Below are positions 43,417 through 56,283 of a stretch of 64,000 nt of DNA, in pieces; position 1 is the first letter of the stretch; each line of letters starts with the position of its first letter. A program made the translations under genes and the position numbers. The notes beneath the pieces were generated by a model that saw only the letters and a list, made by a program, of their open reading frames with translations, had not been told where the DNA came from and did no database searches. The DNA is from Euclidia mi (taxonomy: Eukaryota; Arthropoda; Insecta; Lepidoptera; Erebidae): assembly GCA_944739405.2 (NCBI GenBank), contig OX123193.2:19581516-19645515 (forward strand), in the 5' to 3' direction.

Positions 43417-44144
43417 AATTGATGATAATTGATTTTCACATAATATAGATCTTAGATCTTTATAGTAACTGTTGCGGATGTCAGAAATCGAACCCTTGCT
43501 ACTCAGCAACAGTTTACTAGTTCTGTTGTGGGTGTAGTTACAGAGACTGAAAACTGATGTTCACTATGATATGCAGTGGCATAGCTTGGAACAATGTAGG
43601 TGTATGCAAAGTCGCCTCAGCGAGGCCCCTACTTTATACCCGACTGCCAAAAAGGTTCCCTAAACAAAGTAAGGATCACATTATATTCTTTGACTAGGTA
43701 CCTAATACCTAATACACAAGTAGGTCCAGGATTTGTAAAATATATACCGTGTATTTTTTGTCAGTACTTTCCTGAAAAGTATGTACCTACTCAGCCCGCG
43801 ATATAGAAACATTTCATTTACAAAATAATAATCCCTTCTTTTTCAGTTTAACATTTTCGTCAAACTCGTTATTTAACAGAACTGCATCGTGGCGGTCGAT
43901 TCGTAGTGCTGTGAAATGTTGAATTTGACGGCAATGCTTAGTTGAAAATAATTAGATTTATGATATTTGTTAAAATAAATGCAATTTCCATATCGTGCGC
44001 TGATTACATACTTTCGGGTAACATTGACTGAAAATACACAGTGTATGTAACAAATGACAATTGAGACCAAAATTATCAATTATTCTTCACTATTTGACGT
44101 CAACTCTGATAATTAGAGCATACTGTTATGCTCGTTCAATATCT

Positions 44145-44810
44145 TCTATCTATATAAAACGGAATTGCTGTTCGTTAGTCTCGCAAAAACTCGAGAATGG
44201 CTGAACGGATTTATCTTATCTTGGTTTTGAAATGTTCGTGGAGGTCTAGGGAAGGTTTAAAAGTGAGAAAAACTCGAATAATTGCCGGGAAACCCCTCAA
44301 AGCAGCCCTTTTCTATTTCCTATACAAACGTTTTCTAAGTAAATGGAGAGTCATTTTGTAATTTATCACCGCTGCATAAAGCTCAAATTCGCGAGCTCGT
44401 TTATATACTTCTTTGTTTGATGGCAGTTTTGACAGGTTTCCGGACCTGAAGTCTCAGTGTTGCCGCCCAGCAGGCTTCATGTCAGAAGAAACCCATTGAT
44501 GATCCCTTCTTAATATTATAAATTCGAAATTGTGTATGTGTGTATGTTCCGTTTTTACGCTAAAACGGCTGAACCAATTTTGTTGAATTTTATTATAGAG
44601 ATACATAATTATATTGGACCATCGAGACGGACATAGGCTACCATAAGGGTTGGGCTACACCTATCAGCACCGCATCGCACTTTCCTATGCTTCTATCCTT
44701 TTCTGTCACTTAGGACCGTCATTTACTAGAGCGAGAAAGAAAGAGGGAGCGCTTCAGCACGCCACGGAATCGAAAAGGCGATCGTGTTCCCTCTCTCTTT
44801 CTCGCTCTAG
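44145..44810 (+). mobile_element. Helitron-like 5' region, older copy
   Basis: TCTATCTATATAAAACGGAA, then GCTGTTCGTTAGTCTCGC and GGCTGAACGGAT, are typical starts of lepidopteran non-autonomous Helitron-like repeats. A related start lies at 55730. The right part holds an inverted pair, CTAGAGCGAGAAAGAAAGAG and its near complement, at 44728-44810. The 3' end may be the CTAG at 44807. Confidence 0.5.
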
Positions 44811-45775
44811 TCTTAATATATATATTTCTTGTGTGCGTGTGTATGTCACTGAGCTCCTCCTAAACGGCAGGACCGATCTTGATGAAATTTTTTGTGTGTG
44901 TTCAAGGGGACTTGAGAATGGTATAGATTTACAATTCAGTCCACTGGAAAATGTTTTTTTACTTAATTTTTAATTTGTAAGTAGTTGTGGATTTTGGAAT
45001 GTTTCACATTGTAACCGACGGACTGCGCTGCTATCACAGTGTCAAATCTTATATTAATAATTTCGTCAAGGAGCAGATCGAAACCTTACCTGAATAATAA
45101 AACATTAAAAAATTAAGATTTCGAGTCGACAACATATAGCCGTAAAATTCAGATTGTCGAGTATTTTGTTAAATTATAATGGTTCTGACAGACAAATCGT
45201 AGTCGCCATATTGGTCACTCTAGCAAAACGTCACAGCTTCACAGATACCGGATAACATTTTGAGTACTACCAAGTCTTAGTACTAAATAGTTTGTATGTG
45301 TAAATACTTTTTGCAGTTATATTTCTTAAACAATTAAAATTACAATAATTATAGAAGTATCCGAAGGAAGGAAGGGATTGAGTGAATCATTATTTAAAAG
45401 AAAATTAAGTTCCTTTTTAGTTAATAAAGCTTATTACAGTATTTTAGATTTTTTTGCAGAAAAAGAGAATGCATTTCTTTGAATATTTATAAATGAAAAC
45501 ACGATTATGTGTCGAATCTGTGTCTTTGTGTAATTTTAATTTGTGTTTTTGGTATTGTACCTTTCGCATGCCTAATGGTAAAATATGGCTTAACCTGAAT
45601 AATTGTATTTAAGATCATGTAGGTACCTACTGTACCCATGTTTGCGAAATAAACTAAGTATCTTATCTTATCTTATCCGCCCTATAAAGTAGATTTGTGT
45701 TACGCCGAACATAGATGATATACTATAACTAGAGAACCCCGGATTTACGCGAGCGAAGTCGCGGGCAAATGCTAG
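44811..45775 (+). mobile_element. Helitron-like element with LINE insertion
   Basis: Begins TCTTAATATATATATTTCTT and ends CGAAGTCGCGGGCAAATGCTAG-like at 45772-45775 (CTAG). A LINE C-terminal fragment occupies about 45351-45677. The internal sequence is otherwise non-coding, so the element is non-autonomous. Confidence 0.7.
45351..45482 (+). pseudogene. non-LTR retrotransposon ORF2 C-terminus
   Basis: Forty-three codons ending in a TGA at 45480-45482. The reading SLFKRKLSSFLVNKAYYSIL matches the layout of the C-termini of the two LINEs at 48.2 and 51.6 kb (FNKSIRNYLINNCYYAIAEY, FKTKVKAILLKKAYYTINDC). A 3' untranslated part runs to the tail AATAAACTAAGTATC with TTATC repeats at 45650-45677. 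It is strongly 5'-truncated. Confidence 0.8.
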
Positions 45776-46159
45776 TAATATATATATTTCTTCTGTGCGT
45801 GTGTATGTCACTGAACTACTCCTAAACGACTGGACCGAACTTGATTAAATTTTTTGTGTGAGTTCAAGGGGACTTGAGAATGGTTTAGATTTACAATTTA
45901 GTCCACTTTAAAATGTTTTTTTGTTAACGTCACTGATACCGGATAAAATTTTGAGCCCCCTTGAACACACACAAAAAATTTCATCAAGATCGGTCCAGTC
46001 GTTTAGTAGGAGTTCAGTGACATACACATGCACACAAGAAATATATAATTATATTAAGATACGCCCAATAAAGGAGATTTGTGTTACCCCGAAAATAGAT
46101 GATATACTATATCTAGAGAACCCCGAATTTACGCGAGCGAAGCCGCGGGCAAAAGCTAG
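45776..46159 (+). mobile_element. second Helitron-like copy in tandem, internally inverted
   Basis: Starts directly after the previous element with TAATATATATATTTCTTCTG. After the first 145 bases, part of the same sequence follows in inverted order (45950-46060, with CAAGATCGGTCCAGTCGTTT). It then ends GCGAAGCCGCGGGCAAAAGC, followed by TAG at 46159. The two tails agree closely. Confidence 0.7.
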
Positions 46160-46164
46160 TCTCA

Positions 46165-47120
46165 TATAAATAAGTAGTAAGGTACAAGTAAAGAAATGCT
46201 GATCTGTGATTAATAGCGTGTCCTATATTAGATGTGATGGATGCCAAGTGATTACCATTTTTTTGCACCTCCCGAAATTACCTTCGCATGTCGTGAGGTA
46301 ATCTTTGTAGTGAAAATCGTTCACCTTTATAACCCGCATCGTGATTAATGCTGCATTCCTTGCTTTTGATCAAATCATTTTAAATGAAATTCACGTCTAA
46401 TCTTTGCTATTTTCTTTTAATCTAGTAACTACTTATGCTTTTTGCAACGATCGTCACAGCGTTTTTTGTTCACCTGTGTTCCCCGTTCTTTTCCGTGAGA
46501 AGAAAGCGATTCACAGGTTACGTTCATATCAAATATCAAAGCCAGTCCTCAATTTAGCAACGACTCACAACCATTACTAGATGTTTAAGCGTTTAAGGAT
46601 GTTTAAGCAGATGTTTAGGTTCCTATAAAAAGGGTTCAAAGTCTTTATGCGCAAAATTTACCTTCTAATGCAATTTCTGACGAACACAAAGTAAATTTTT
46701 GTATGAAATAATGTTATATTCAAAAAGATGCTGTCGATATTGATCTCATAAAAGAAGTGCTTATTACCATACCTACTTAAAGTTTGTTATTTACAAATAA
46801 TTAATCGTTTATAAAATAACGCCCATGCCAAAGCCATAATGCTAAAATAACGTTATTTCTATTTTCAATCAAGAGTTATTAACGAAACAAAAACATGGCC
46901 TTAAAACCGAAATTTAATTTGAGCCTTTATATAAACAATTTGTTGGAAAATGGGTGAATCACTGAGGGTGACGTCAAATCTTGCGACGTGTAAGGGACAG
47001 GATTAATTTCATTCATTGATTAGAACGACATGGCGAGACAGCCACAGTCGCTGGGTAACATAATATTGTTGCTACAAAATTAGGCACCCTGAGAAATACT
47101 GCGATGTTACCTTCTTGATG
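46165..47120. other. no feature recognised
   Basis: AT-rich. TTTAAGCGTTTAAGGATGTT and nearby lines hold a small GTTTAAG repeat (46585-46615). Otherwise nothing recognisable. Confidence 0.3.
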
Positions 47121-47125
47121 AGATT

Positions 47126-47335
47126 GCACGGTTGGCGTAGTGGTTTATGCGGCCGCCTCACCGCTTGACGCTGTGCAGAATGTTGTGTGTTCGATCCCCA
47201 TACGAGACAACACTTTGTGTGATTCATAAATTGTTATTTCTTGTCTGAGTGTCCATTGCGTCTGTTAGTTGTCTGTTTGTAAAGTCCCTCGTGACAGAGG
47301 ATTTAGTCCTAGTGCGGGCGTTGTGTTTTTAAAAT
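47126..47335 (+). repeat. tRNA-derived SINE, family D
   Basis: Box A as GTTGGCGTAGTGGTTTATGC, box B as GTGTTCGATCCCC, then CAACACTTTGTGTGATTCA and GAGGATTTAGTCCTAGTGCG. Other copies lie at 60268 and 63528. Confidence 0.9.
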
Positions 47336-47599
47336 CAAAAGCGAAGTGATATTTGAAGTTCAAAAATATCAAGTAGCAAAACTGTTTTTAGGTCGTCAAT
47401 GCTTTTATGTTGAGCATATTTTTAAATACTTCAGTATCGTAACAATAGTGATCATAGGTGGCCCGTTGAATATTTTCATTACGATTGGGCGTATAATTAT
47501 GTGTACAGTTTCTCAGAACACTGCTATATTTAGGACTATGCAATCATTGCTTCTCGTTGCAACCAACAACCATATAATTATGATGGTTCGGTTTGTCTT

Positions 47600-48674
47600 G
47601 AGGTACATGACGCACGAATTTATATACCTCCCCTTGACATATCCATTATCTATGAAAACACAATTTTAGAAGAAGTAAATTCATTTCGATTATTAGGAAT
47701 AAATATAGACACACATATCAATTGGAAATCCCACATTGAACACATTAAATCTAAACTGTCAAGTTTTACATACGCTCTCTTCCAAATCAAACACAGCACC
47801 AATTTAGAAACAGCTCTATCTGCGTATTACGCATACGCCTACTCATGGTTACGATACGGCGTCATGCTGTGGGGTAATAGTGTAAATATTGCAGAATTAT
47901 TCATCATCCAAAAGAAATGTATTCGAATACTTGCTGAAATAGATAATACACAGAGTTGCAAACCGTATTTTTTAAAGCTTAATATATTAACACTCACCTC
48001 AATATATATACTGGATATATGTACCTTTGTATATAAAAACATCCATACCTTCTCTACAAAACATGATGTCCACGACATAAACACTCGCAATAAAGATAGG
48101 CTACACTTACCACCGTCACGCATAAAAATGTTAAACGAAAGTCCTTACTACATGGCAGTAAAAATTTGCAATAAGTTACCTAAATACATCAAAGACACTA
48201 CTACTCTACCTTCATTCAACAAGTCAATCAGAAACTATTTAATAAATAACTGCTACTATGCAATCGCAGAATACCTAGAAAATAAATAAAAAATTGACCA
48301 AACCTAATTACTAAACATAAAATAAATAAATTACTATGACGACCAGCAACCTAGACTGAAACATTATGATATAAGACATTATTTTTATCATTAATTTAAT
48401 TGTAAGTACCTATGTATGCGCATAAGCGACATATTATACTTGTTATTATAAATAAAACAACCTAACAATAGCTACTGTTATAATTATTAATAAGTATTGC
48501 TTAAATATAAGTATTAGTTGCAATTATTATAAGTGAATTTCTATTTTGTAATTTTTGGTTAGATAATATTACAATGCTTGTAAAAGGCACTAAGTTTTAA
48601 GCACCATAATTGTAACCGAACACCTATGTTTGTACACTTGGTTCGCAATAAACGCTTTGAATTTGAATTTGAAT
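47600..48674 (+). pseudogene. 5'-truncated non-LTR retrotransposon (Jockey/CR1-like), plus strand
   Basis: One frame stays open from about 47600 to a TAA at 48287-48289. It holds VNSFRLLGINIDTHINWKSH, the end of the reverse transcriptase domain, and then YGVMLWGNS. IIQKKCIRIL, NILTLTSIYI and NTRNKDRLHLPPSRIKML follow, the conserved C-terminal region of insect Jockey-like elements. The catalytic YADD part of the polymerase is missing. A 3' untranslated part of about 370 bases ends in AATAAACGCT with TTTGAA repeats at 48656-48674. The ORF looks fairly young, with no stops in about 230 codons. Confidence 0.85.
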
Positions 48675-48679
48675 ATATA

Positions 48680-49230
48680 CGCAACATGTCAGATTCCCAG
48701 CGTCGAGTCGCAATGTGAGTTCGTTGACTCACATAATCGCACTATTGTGGTGATCTATCAACCAGCAAAATCAAAAAAGCCAATAGAATGACGGTAAAGC
48801 TCGCCCGTCGACCATAACCCGTAAAAACATGGACGATTTCGTTATCACAAATTGCACTCAAAATATTTGCACAGTGCAAAACATTATAATGTCGAGTATT
48901 GACGAGAAACCCTTTTTAAATGTCAATAATTTGTAGCTGTGCACTTTCAAGTCCTAGAATATCATGGACGCGAAGTATCTTAGTGGGATATATACAATAG
49001 GTACTATCATCCAACAATGACACAAAAACCTGCAACCTAACACAAATCATATTTCCACATCAAAAAAAAAATTCTATTGATCCAATTATCTCAGAGGAGT
49101 TGCAAGTTTATACATATTGTGTTCATAGCATCAAATAACTAAAGTTGGTATAATTAATGAAGCAGAGGAAAACAAGTTTCAAAGCGAGATTAAATGCTTC
49201 AGTAAACAAAAAGCTTTCTGGTAAAATATT
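48680..49230. other. no feature recognised
   Basis: Mixed sequence following the LINE tail. Nothing identified. Confidence 0.3.
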
Positions 49231-49231
49231 T

Positions 49232-49541
49232 CGCCTTTTGCGAGAACAACGTGACATGTCGTAAAACGTAATTTAGGAATTTAAACTTTCGTGATATTAC
49301 TGTTTACTATTTCTACGGGATATATTCCACCGGATTCAGTTCACGATTAGTTTCACAGATGTACACCGTCAGTACTGACGGAGTACATCCGTGAACATAG
49401 TGCTTGCAATAGTGCCGGTTACTCAAAACAAAAACACGTGGTATATATCCCGTAGAAATATAAAAAGTATTGATAGTGACCACGAAATTTGAAATTTCTA
49501 AATAACGTTTTTACGAGATATCACGTTGTCGCAAAAAGGCA
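49232..49541. mobile_element. MITE with long diverged inverted arms
   Basis: Left arm GCCTTTTGCGAGAACAACGT and right arm the complement of GCCTTTTTGCGACAACGTGA. Both arms continue through TTTCTACGGGATATAT at 49311-49326 and 49450-49465. At the centre, CCGTCAGTACTGACGG is a perfect palindrome. There is no coding content. Confidence 0.8.
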
Positions 49542-49544
49542 TTA

Positions 49545-50397
49545 ATCTTCTTTGCAGCACTATTTTATTTTATCCCAAGGATGCCCTTCGGCACCAGCGA
49601 TCATATTCATCCAATGATGTACTATTTTTACTACTATTTTCCTACTAAATCTCAATAGATTTAGTAGGCAAAATATTTTTAACACATGGCGATTGCCATC
49701 TGACCTTCCGTGCGTAATTCGAAATAATATACATCATTCTATGTTTGAACCTGTAAAGCTCACGCATAGCATGTTTGAAGTATTAAAACAAAAGTATATT
49801 AAGAAATTTAGAAAATATTATTAAATGAAAATCCTTTTAGCGTTAATATAAACGCTGCTAGAAGGCTACACTGAATCTTACTTAACTAATTAAGTTAAAG
49901 GCTTTGCTAATGTTTCTTACCGCGATATAATTAACGTTGTTAATACCGCGTAACATTCGCTTCGCACTTCGAGTTATGTTCATAAAATTCCTGATTACGT
50001 TCCGACGTCGACAATCTGATTAACGTAGCCTTGGCTAAGTCGGCTGATACAAAGGCTTCTTATTTTTCGTCGCAAAGTACAATAATGTAATTTGGACTGT
50101 AATTAAGCTGTGACAGAAAATATTACTTACTTACTCCAATGACTCATCGATCCAAATGTTCCTTGGCCTCCAATACGTGAGAACGTCACTCTAAACTAAT
50201 AAAGATTTTATTTTATTGAAATGGGCGAGTGCCGGACGAACACACAATTGTACAGGCGCGTAACTTCGCTCAAACACACAGGTTTGCTTATTACATTTAT
50301 ATATTTTTTTCACATTTGTAACCAAATTCACCGTTATAAGACTGCATAAATAAAATCATAAATGTCAGTAACATTTAAGTAACTGTTGGCATTTTGA
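49545..50397. other. no feature recognised
   Basis: AT-rich, without recognisable frames or terminal repeats. Confidence 0.3.
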
Positions 50398-50410
50398 TCT
50401 TGTACAAAAT

Positions 50411-50788
50411 CAACCCATCATTCTTCTAGCGTTATCCCACTTTCAACCTGGGGTCCCCTTACTAGTGTAACCGCATTAGGCTGAATATTAGCTTTTCCAC
50501 AGAGTGACTGCCTGTCTGAATGACCTCCGCAACGCGAAGGGACAGTGATATTTCATGATTTGACTAGTGTCAGTTAATTTAGAAGGTACTGACGCCCTCT
50601 AACGACTGTCAAAGATCTTCATGTCAACCGGAACCGACGGCTTAACGTGCTCTCCGAGGCACGGGACAAGCGATAATTAACAACTCAATACGCACATAAC
50701 TCTGAAATTCAGTGGTGCGCGCCGTGGATTCGAACCCAATACCCTCTGCATGGCAGTCTGTTAGTATCTCCACTAGGCTATCGCTGCT
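50411..50788 (-). repeat. SINE family A with 13-bp target duplication
   Basis: Minus-strand box A GATAGCCTAGTGGAG and box B GGGTTCGAATCC. TCTTGTACAAAAT is repeated perfectly on both sides (50398-50410 and 50789-50801), which fixes both ends of the family. Confidence 0.95.
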
Positions 50789-50930
50789 TCTTGTACAAAA
50801 TATACTATGCCAAAGTTAATTCTGTGAGTGTACTTTTGGAGTAATTGGAGTTAAAGCGCCTTTCCGGTTCGATAGATGAGATTGTGAGTCTGTTGTTAGA
50901 TAGGCAATATTTTTCCAATCATCAAATTTA

Positions 50931-52098
50931 AATAGAATAGAATAGAATAGAATAATTTATTTCAATTAAACCTATTACAGGTACTTTTGAATGTCATACA
51001 CATAGCTGAATATTCAAATACAAATTAAATGTTGTATAGGTCGCCATACAGATATAACATTAGGTACATTCAATTAATGTGAAAAAAAAAACATTGTAGG
51101 GTTACAGCAATTCATACTCAGTAAAATCAGATAAAAAAATATTAAAATAAATACAAAAGTAATCAATAATAAAATAATTACCAAAGTATGTACTTAGGTA
51201 CTCAACATAAAATAGTCAACAATTTTACTTAATTAACAGTCTTTACACGAATAGTCTAAAAAGAATTAAATAATGTCAGAAATTATAATCAATAAAATAA
51301 AATAAAGAAATTACAAGATAAAATACCCAATATTACATTATTTTCGTAATGTCATTATATATTATAAATAAATACAATGTTAAAAATAATCAAATATAAA
51401 ATAAAATTAATGTCATAATACTCAATATTAAATAATGTCAATATACATAATATAATGTCAAAAATAGTTAAAAATAAAGTTAATGTCAATAATGTCATAA
51501 AAATACTAATTTACAGAAATCATCCTGTGCTTAGTCGAGCTAGCCGTCGTCAAACATCGTTCAAACAGTCATTAATTGTATAATAAGCTTTCTTCAGCAA
51601 AATAGCTTTGACCTTAGTTTTGAATGCATTTAAAGGCAATTGGACCAAACTAGCAGGTAATTTATTGTAGATGCGGATGCCTAGCCCCATAAATGAGTCA
51701 TGCACCTTATGCAGTCGGTGTATAGGAACACACAGTCTGTGCCTATTCCTGGTTCTTATATTGTGAATATCGCTATGTTTACTGTAAAGGAGAATATTTT
51801 GCCTTATATTCATTAAGTTGGCAAAAACGAATTGAGATGCAACAGTAAGAATACCGATATCCTTGAATCTTTTTCTTAGAGATTCCCTAGCTCCTAGCTG
51901 ATATATTGCACGAACAGCTCGCTTTTGTAAAACAATAATATTTTGTATGTCAGCAGCATTGCCCCACAGCAGAATAGCATAAGACATCACGCTGTGGAAC
52001 TAGCTGAAGTAAACTAGACGAGCCGTTTCAACATCCGTAAACTGCCTAACTTTTCGGACTGCATAAGCAGCGGAGCTAAGCTTTCCAGCAAGGCTGTA
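50931..52098 (-). pseudogene. 5'-truncated non-LTR retrotransposon (Jockey/CR1-like), minus strand
   Basis: The frame reads LAGKLSSAAYAVRKVRQFTD from 52098 and meets an in-frame TAG at 52000-52002, where relatives have an aromatic residue. It goes on through MSYAILLWGNAADIQN, LQKRAVRAI, IGILTVASQFVFAN and IRTRNRHRLCVP to a stop at 51550. This is the region downstream of the polymerase catalytic box, and the rest of ORF2 is missing. A 3' untranslated part of about 600 bases, rich in ATGTCAATAAT-like repeats, ends in TATTC repeats at 50931-50957. Confidence 0.85.
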
Positions 52099-52109
52099 AA
52101 TGAAAAACA

Positions 52110-53068
52110 TGCTAGAACTTCACTGTATTTCGTCTTTAGTCGGTATCAACGTAGACTGGCCAATATTGGCGCTGCTCTCGACCACGTGTATGTACATATT
52201 TTCTTGTCACAGCCTTCAACACACTTTTAGTTCTCAGACTTAAGAAAGTGAGAATAATTAAGCAGTAACTGAGACGCTTCAGATTATTATAAACTTAAGA
52301 CTTCTTTAGTTGATAATAAATGGTCATAATGCGATCATTCTTAGGTTCACCTAGAACGAATCTTAGTTATCTTGAAACTACCTGAAACTACTAGGCTAAA
52401 TATGCACGTAGTCTGTGCAAAGAGTAGCGGCTCTACAGAATATAAAGCTAGAATATACAATAGGTGAATACACGAACGAATATGTGACTTAACCATTAAA
52501 ACGATTTACATGCATCCAATCCCTTGGCATTGCTTTTATGAAACCGGCCACACGCAGCTAACTGAAACAGGCCGCAGCGAAGCTGACGCCAATTAAAAAA
52601 CATCATCGTGTAAAATGTTTGGTCTGATGCTACGTCAAATATTGCGGGAATGTAAAAGGTATGCTCCATGTGCTGGGCAAACAACTGATGTTTCTTTGAT
52701 TATACGCCGACAATTTCATAAACTTAATTACTTAATTGTAGCGATATTTTTTTAAAATACCACAAACTTGTATGTGTATATTTTTATTAAACTGGCATAG
52801 TTTAATTTTTTTATGATTTCGAATTTAGACTTTAGTGCATAGTGAGCTTGCGTAGCTACTTTTGGGGTAGGTACACGACCCTCACGATTTCTTTCTTTTT
52901 TTCTAATTATGTACGTTGTACGTGCACGTACACAATAGAAAAGAAACTTTAATTATTTTAGAGAAAATCACCACAAATATAATAATCTGCTATGACGTAG
53001 AGGTTTAAACGGTCACATCACCGTTATCAGTGTGTCATGTGTCGTCAGTTCGATTCGCATATTATATA
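52110..53068. other. no feature recognised
   Basis: No recognisable coding or repeat boundary beyond a 62-codon frame without a motif. Confidence 0.3.
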
Positions 53069-53071
53069 ATA

Positions 53072-53279
53072 CTAGAGGACGCCAGCAGCTACGCCTCCAT
53101 TTTTTTTTAAATTTACCCGTTTCGGCCGATCCCGTGGGAATTTCGGGAAATCCCTTCTTAGTGCACCCCTACAGTCCCCAATGAACATACATGCCAAATT
53201 TCAGCTTCCTGCGCCCAATAGTTTCGGCTGTAGCGTGTCTGTCAGTCAGTCAGTAACGCAAGGATTTTATATATTAAGA
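53072..53279 (-). mobile_element. short Helitron-like element
   Basis: On the minus strand it starts TCTTAATATATAAAATCCTT and ends in CTAG at 53072-53075. Inside are GACTGACTGACAGACACGCT and CATGTATGTTCATTGGGGAC. No coding sequence. TC start and CTAG end fit a short non-autonomous Helitron-like repeat. Confidence 0.55.
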
Positions 53280-53284
53280 TTTGT

Positions 53285-55105
53285 ATTTGTGTGGTAGATA
53301 CCTCTTCAAGGTCAACCTACTGTTTTTATTATAAAACTGATTAAGAATTTCCTGTCATCTTAATATTGGTATAAACATATATCTATTAACAAAAGTGTGG
53401 GTGTCGGATATCAAAAAGCCTTAAAAATTTAAAGCTAAGGATATTAACAATATTTTATAATTTTACGTTTTCTGAGGTGCTTCCCTGAAAAAGAAATTTA
53501 TAGAGATTTCAGGACGAGATCTCATTACGGTTTCATTGTCATTACCACAGATAATCTTCGTTTGAGAACATTTCCATCGAATATAAACTGATTGTAATAC
53601 GGTTTCTGTTTATTTTATTTTTTAGAGACGAATATAATTATCACAGGCTATAAAACGTGTCACACTTAAATATGGCGCTATCTAATGGCCTTTCTTAGGA
53701 ATCAGTTCGTTCGGTAGTTTTGGGCTTGGCAGGTCACGGCTGGTATTACATTTTAGACTATGTCATGAACTAGTTGAATCAGTACATTTCAAATACATGA
53801 AGTACACTGCTGAGCCGTGAAGTTTTTTACTTTTGAATGGTCTAACATTTGACCATCCGAGCCATTTGGTATAAGTCTGTACTATGGAACAAAAACTCAA
53901 AAATAATTAAAATTTGTTTGTTTGAATGCGGTTAACTCAGTATCGCGTATTTATGCAATGATACGCTGAATTCTTCTAGGCATGAAATCAGGTGAGCGTT
54001 TACGCTTCGTTATTTTTACCGGTTTTAAAACGCCTAGCGTTTACTAGCACTTCAGTGCAGGTCGCTTCAAAGCTAAAGGCTGATGCACTTAAAGTCAACC
54101 ACTCATTAAGTAACATAAGATACGGTGTCGTAAGACTTAACTTGGCTTTACAGACTTAGGTGAACACGTCGATTTAAGTTATAATATCAAAGCGTTGCAC
54201 ATATTTTTTTCAATGCTTGTGTTTTATATAAAAAGAGGTTGTCATTCCTCATATATTGTCATACCTCTCATAGACCAGTGTAGATACGTTAGAAAACGAT
54301 AAAAAGTAAAATAAAATTACAGTAGGATGAAACCCTTTGAATAAGGAAGAGAATATAGCGATCATTAAAGGAAAAATAAATTACGGGCGATCTGAGGTCG
54401 GGAAGTGGATGGGGTTGCGATTTTAAGGGTAAAAAAGGGTTTATCTCGATTGCCAGCAAAACTACAAGTCCTACGGGAAAAACGTCAATGGCAAAGTTGT
54501 AGGTAATAAAAAGATCTACAACTTTTGTATTTACACTTTATTCACACAACGTCATAATTTATGTGAAAAATTCAAATAACCAAGTTTTTGGCTTTTTATT
54601 TTTAACTTTTACAATAGTTTTTTCTTTTTCACGAAATTTGGTGAAAACTTGCCTTTTTATTTTCCAAACACACTGTTAATGTTTTTTATTTGAAATATTT
54701 ATTTTTACGCCTTATTTTGACTTAATGTCGAAATAAAACCCTAATTTTCAATTGAAAATTCTCACGTCAATATATCAGCTTTTTTTTAAATTGTTCGGCG
54801 TTTTGTTCGTTGAAATCTCTACTTTCTGACGGTGTGAATAAAATATACATTACTAAGGTAAACGTTCTCAGAAAATGCAAAGAAATGAGACAACCTCGAG
54901 ACCGATTTTTTTAATCATAATGTACAATTTTGTGATATTTATTAATATTAACACTTTAATTACTCAAAAAACGTAAGATTCCATGCTACATTGATATATA
55001 AGAACTTAAAAATAGATATATACAACTAAAATTAGCAACCAAATAAGTTAATATTTAAGAAGACATCTACAATATGTTGAGAAAGTTATAGAATCTTCTT
55101 TAAAT
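53285..55105. other. no feature recognised
   Basis: 1.8 kb of AT-rich sequence without a recognisable frame, terminal repeat or SINE head. Confidence 0.3.
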
Positions 55106-55108
55106 TAT

Positions 55109-55447
55109 AGCGTAGACTACTATTTATTGCTACTTTAAGATAATATATATACCTGAGTGAACCACAGACAATTTGAGCCCATCAATAGTTATTTTAAAGA
55201 GAAGTATGTAAGGGCTAGGTGGATCCCAGCCCTGACATGTATTTTTATGAATGTTGTTCGCTGTTCTGTATTTCTAATACTGACTAACTGTTTTTACAGC
55301 TGATATGAATTAACAGGCAGTAAGGTCCAGATCCACCTAGCCCTTCCCCTTTTCTCTATAAAATAACTAATGATGGGCTAACATTTTCTGTGGGTCACTC
55401 AGGTATATACATTATCTTAAAATAACAATAAATAGAAGTCTACGCTA
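55109..55447. mobile_element. MITE with 117-bp inverted arms
   Basis: Arms at 55109-55225 and 55330-55447 start AGCGTAGACT and contain ACCTGAGTGAACCACAGACA (left) and GGGCTAGGTGGATC. They differ at scattered sites. The family B SINE at 55466 lies next to its right end. Confidence 0.85.
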
Positions 55448-55465
55448 CGTCTACGCTAGACTGCC

Positions 55466-55714
55466 TCGTTGGTCTCGCGGCATAAATGTGCGCGTGGGAT
55501 TGGGAGGTCTCGGGTTCGATACCCGGGTCGGGCAAAGTGTTATTGGGTTTTTCCGCTAGGCAATTCTCAGTAGCAGCACGGAGTCTGGTAATGTGCCCGG
55601 TACGGCAATAGGCTCGCCCCCTATTAAGTGGGACTAAAGTAAATCTGGCGAAATGTGGGTGTAATATTTACACCTCTGCCTACCCTTTCGGGGATACAGG
55701 CGTGAGACTATAAA
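55466..55714 (+). repeat. SINE family B, full copy
   Basis: CTGCCTCGTTGGTCTCGCGG (box A) and GGGTTCGATACCCGGGTC (box B) at the left, and CCCTTTCGGGGATACAGGCG at the right. Confidence 0.92.
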
Positions 55715-55721
55715 AAAATAA

Positions 55722-56120
55722 TTATATATATATACAATGAATTGCTGTTCGTTAGTCTCGCTAAAACTCGAGAACGGCTGAACGGATTCATCTTATCTGG
55801 GTTTAATGGAGAGAGAGAGATGGTAAAATAAAGTGTCAATTTGTAATTTATAACCGCTGCATAAACTTCAAATTCGCGTGCGCGTTTATATACTTCTTTG
55901 TTTGATGGCAGTTTTGACAGGTTTCCGGACCTGAAGTCACAGTGCTGCCGCCCAGCGGGCTTCATGTCAGAAGAAACCCATTGATAATCCCTACTTAATA
56001 TTATAAATTCGAAATTGTGTATGTATGTTGTTCCGCTTTCACGCTAAAACGGCTGAACCAATTTTGTTGAATTTTAATATAGAGATACTTATATTGGACC
56101 ATGGCGACGGACATAGGCTA
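55722..56120 (+). mobile_element. Helitron-like 5' region, second copy
   Basis: GCTGTTCGTTAGTCTCGCTA, GGCTGAACGGATTC and TTGATGGCAGTTTTGACAGG match the element starting at 44145, and both hold ATAGGCTACCATAAG further on. Confidence 0.6.
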
Positions 56121-56283
56121 CCATAAGATGTAAAAATTAGATTGGGAGGGATTGTAGGGAGGGTAGAAGTTTGTACGGCACAAACTTACCTCTTGGAAGT
56201 AAGAACGCATGCGCTGATAATTGAGTGCTGCGCATGTGCTAATGCATATCTGTCAGTACTGTCACTTCATACATAATGTCATA

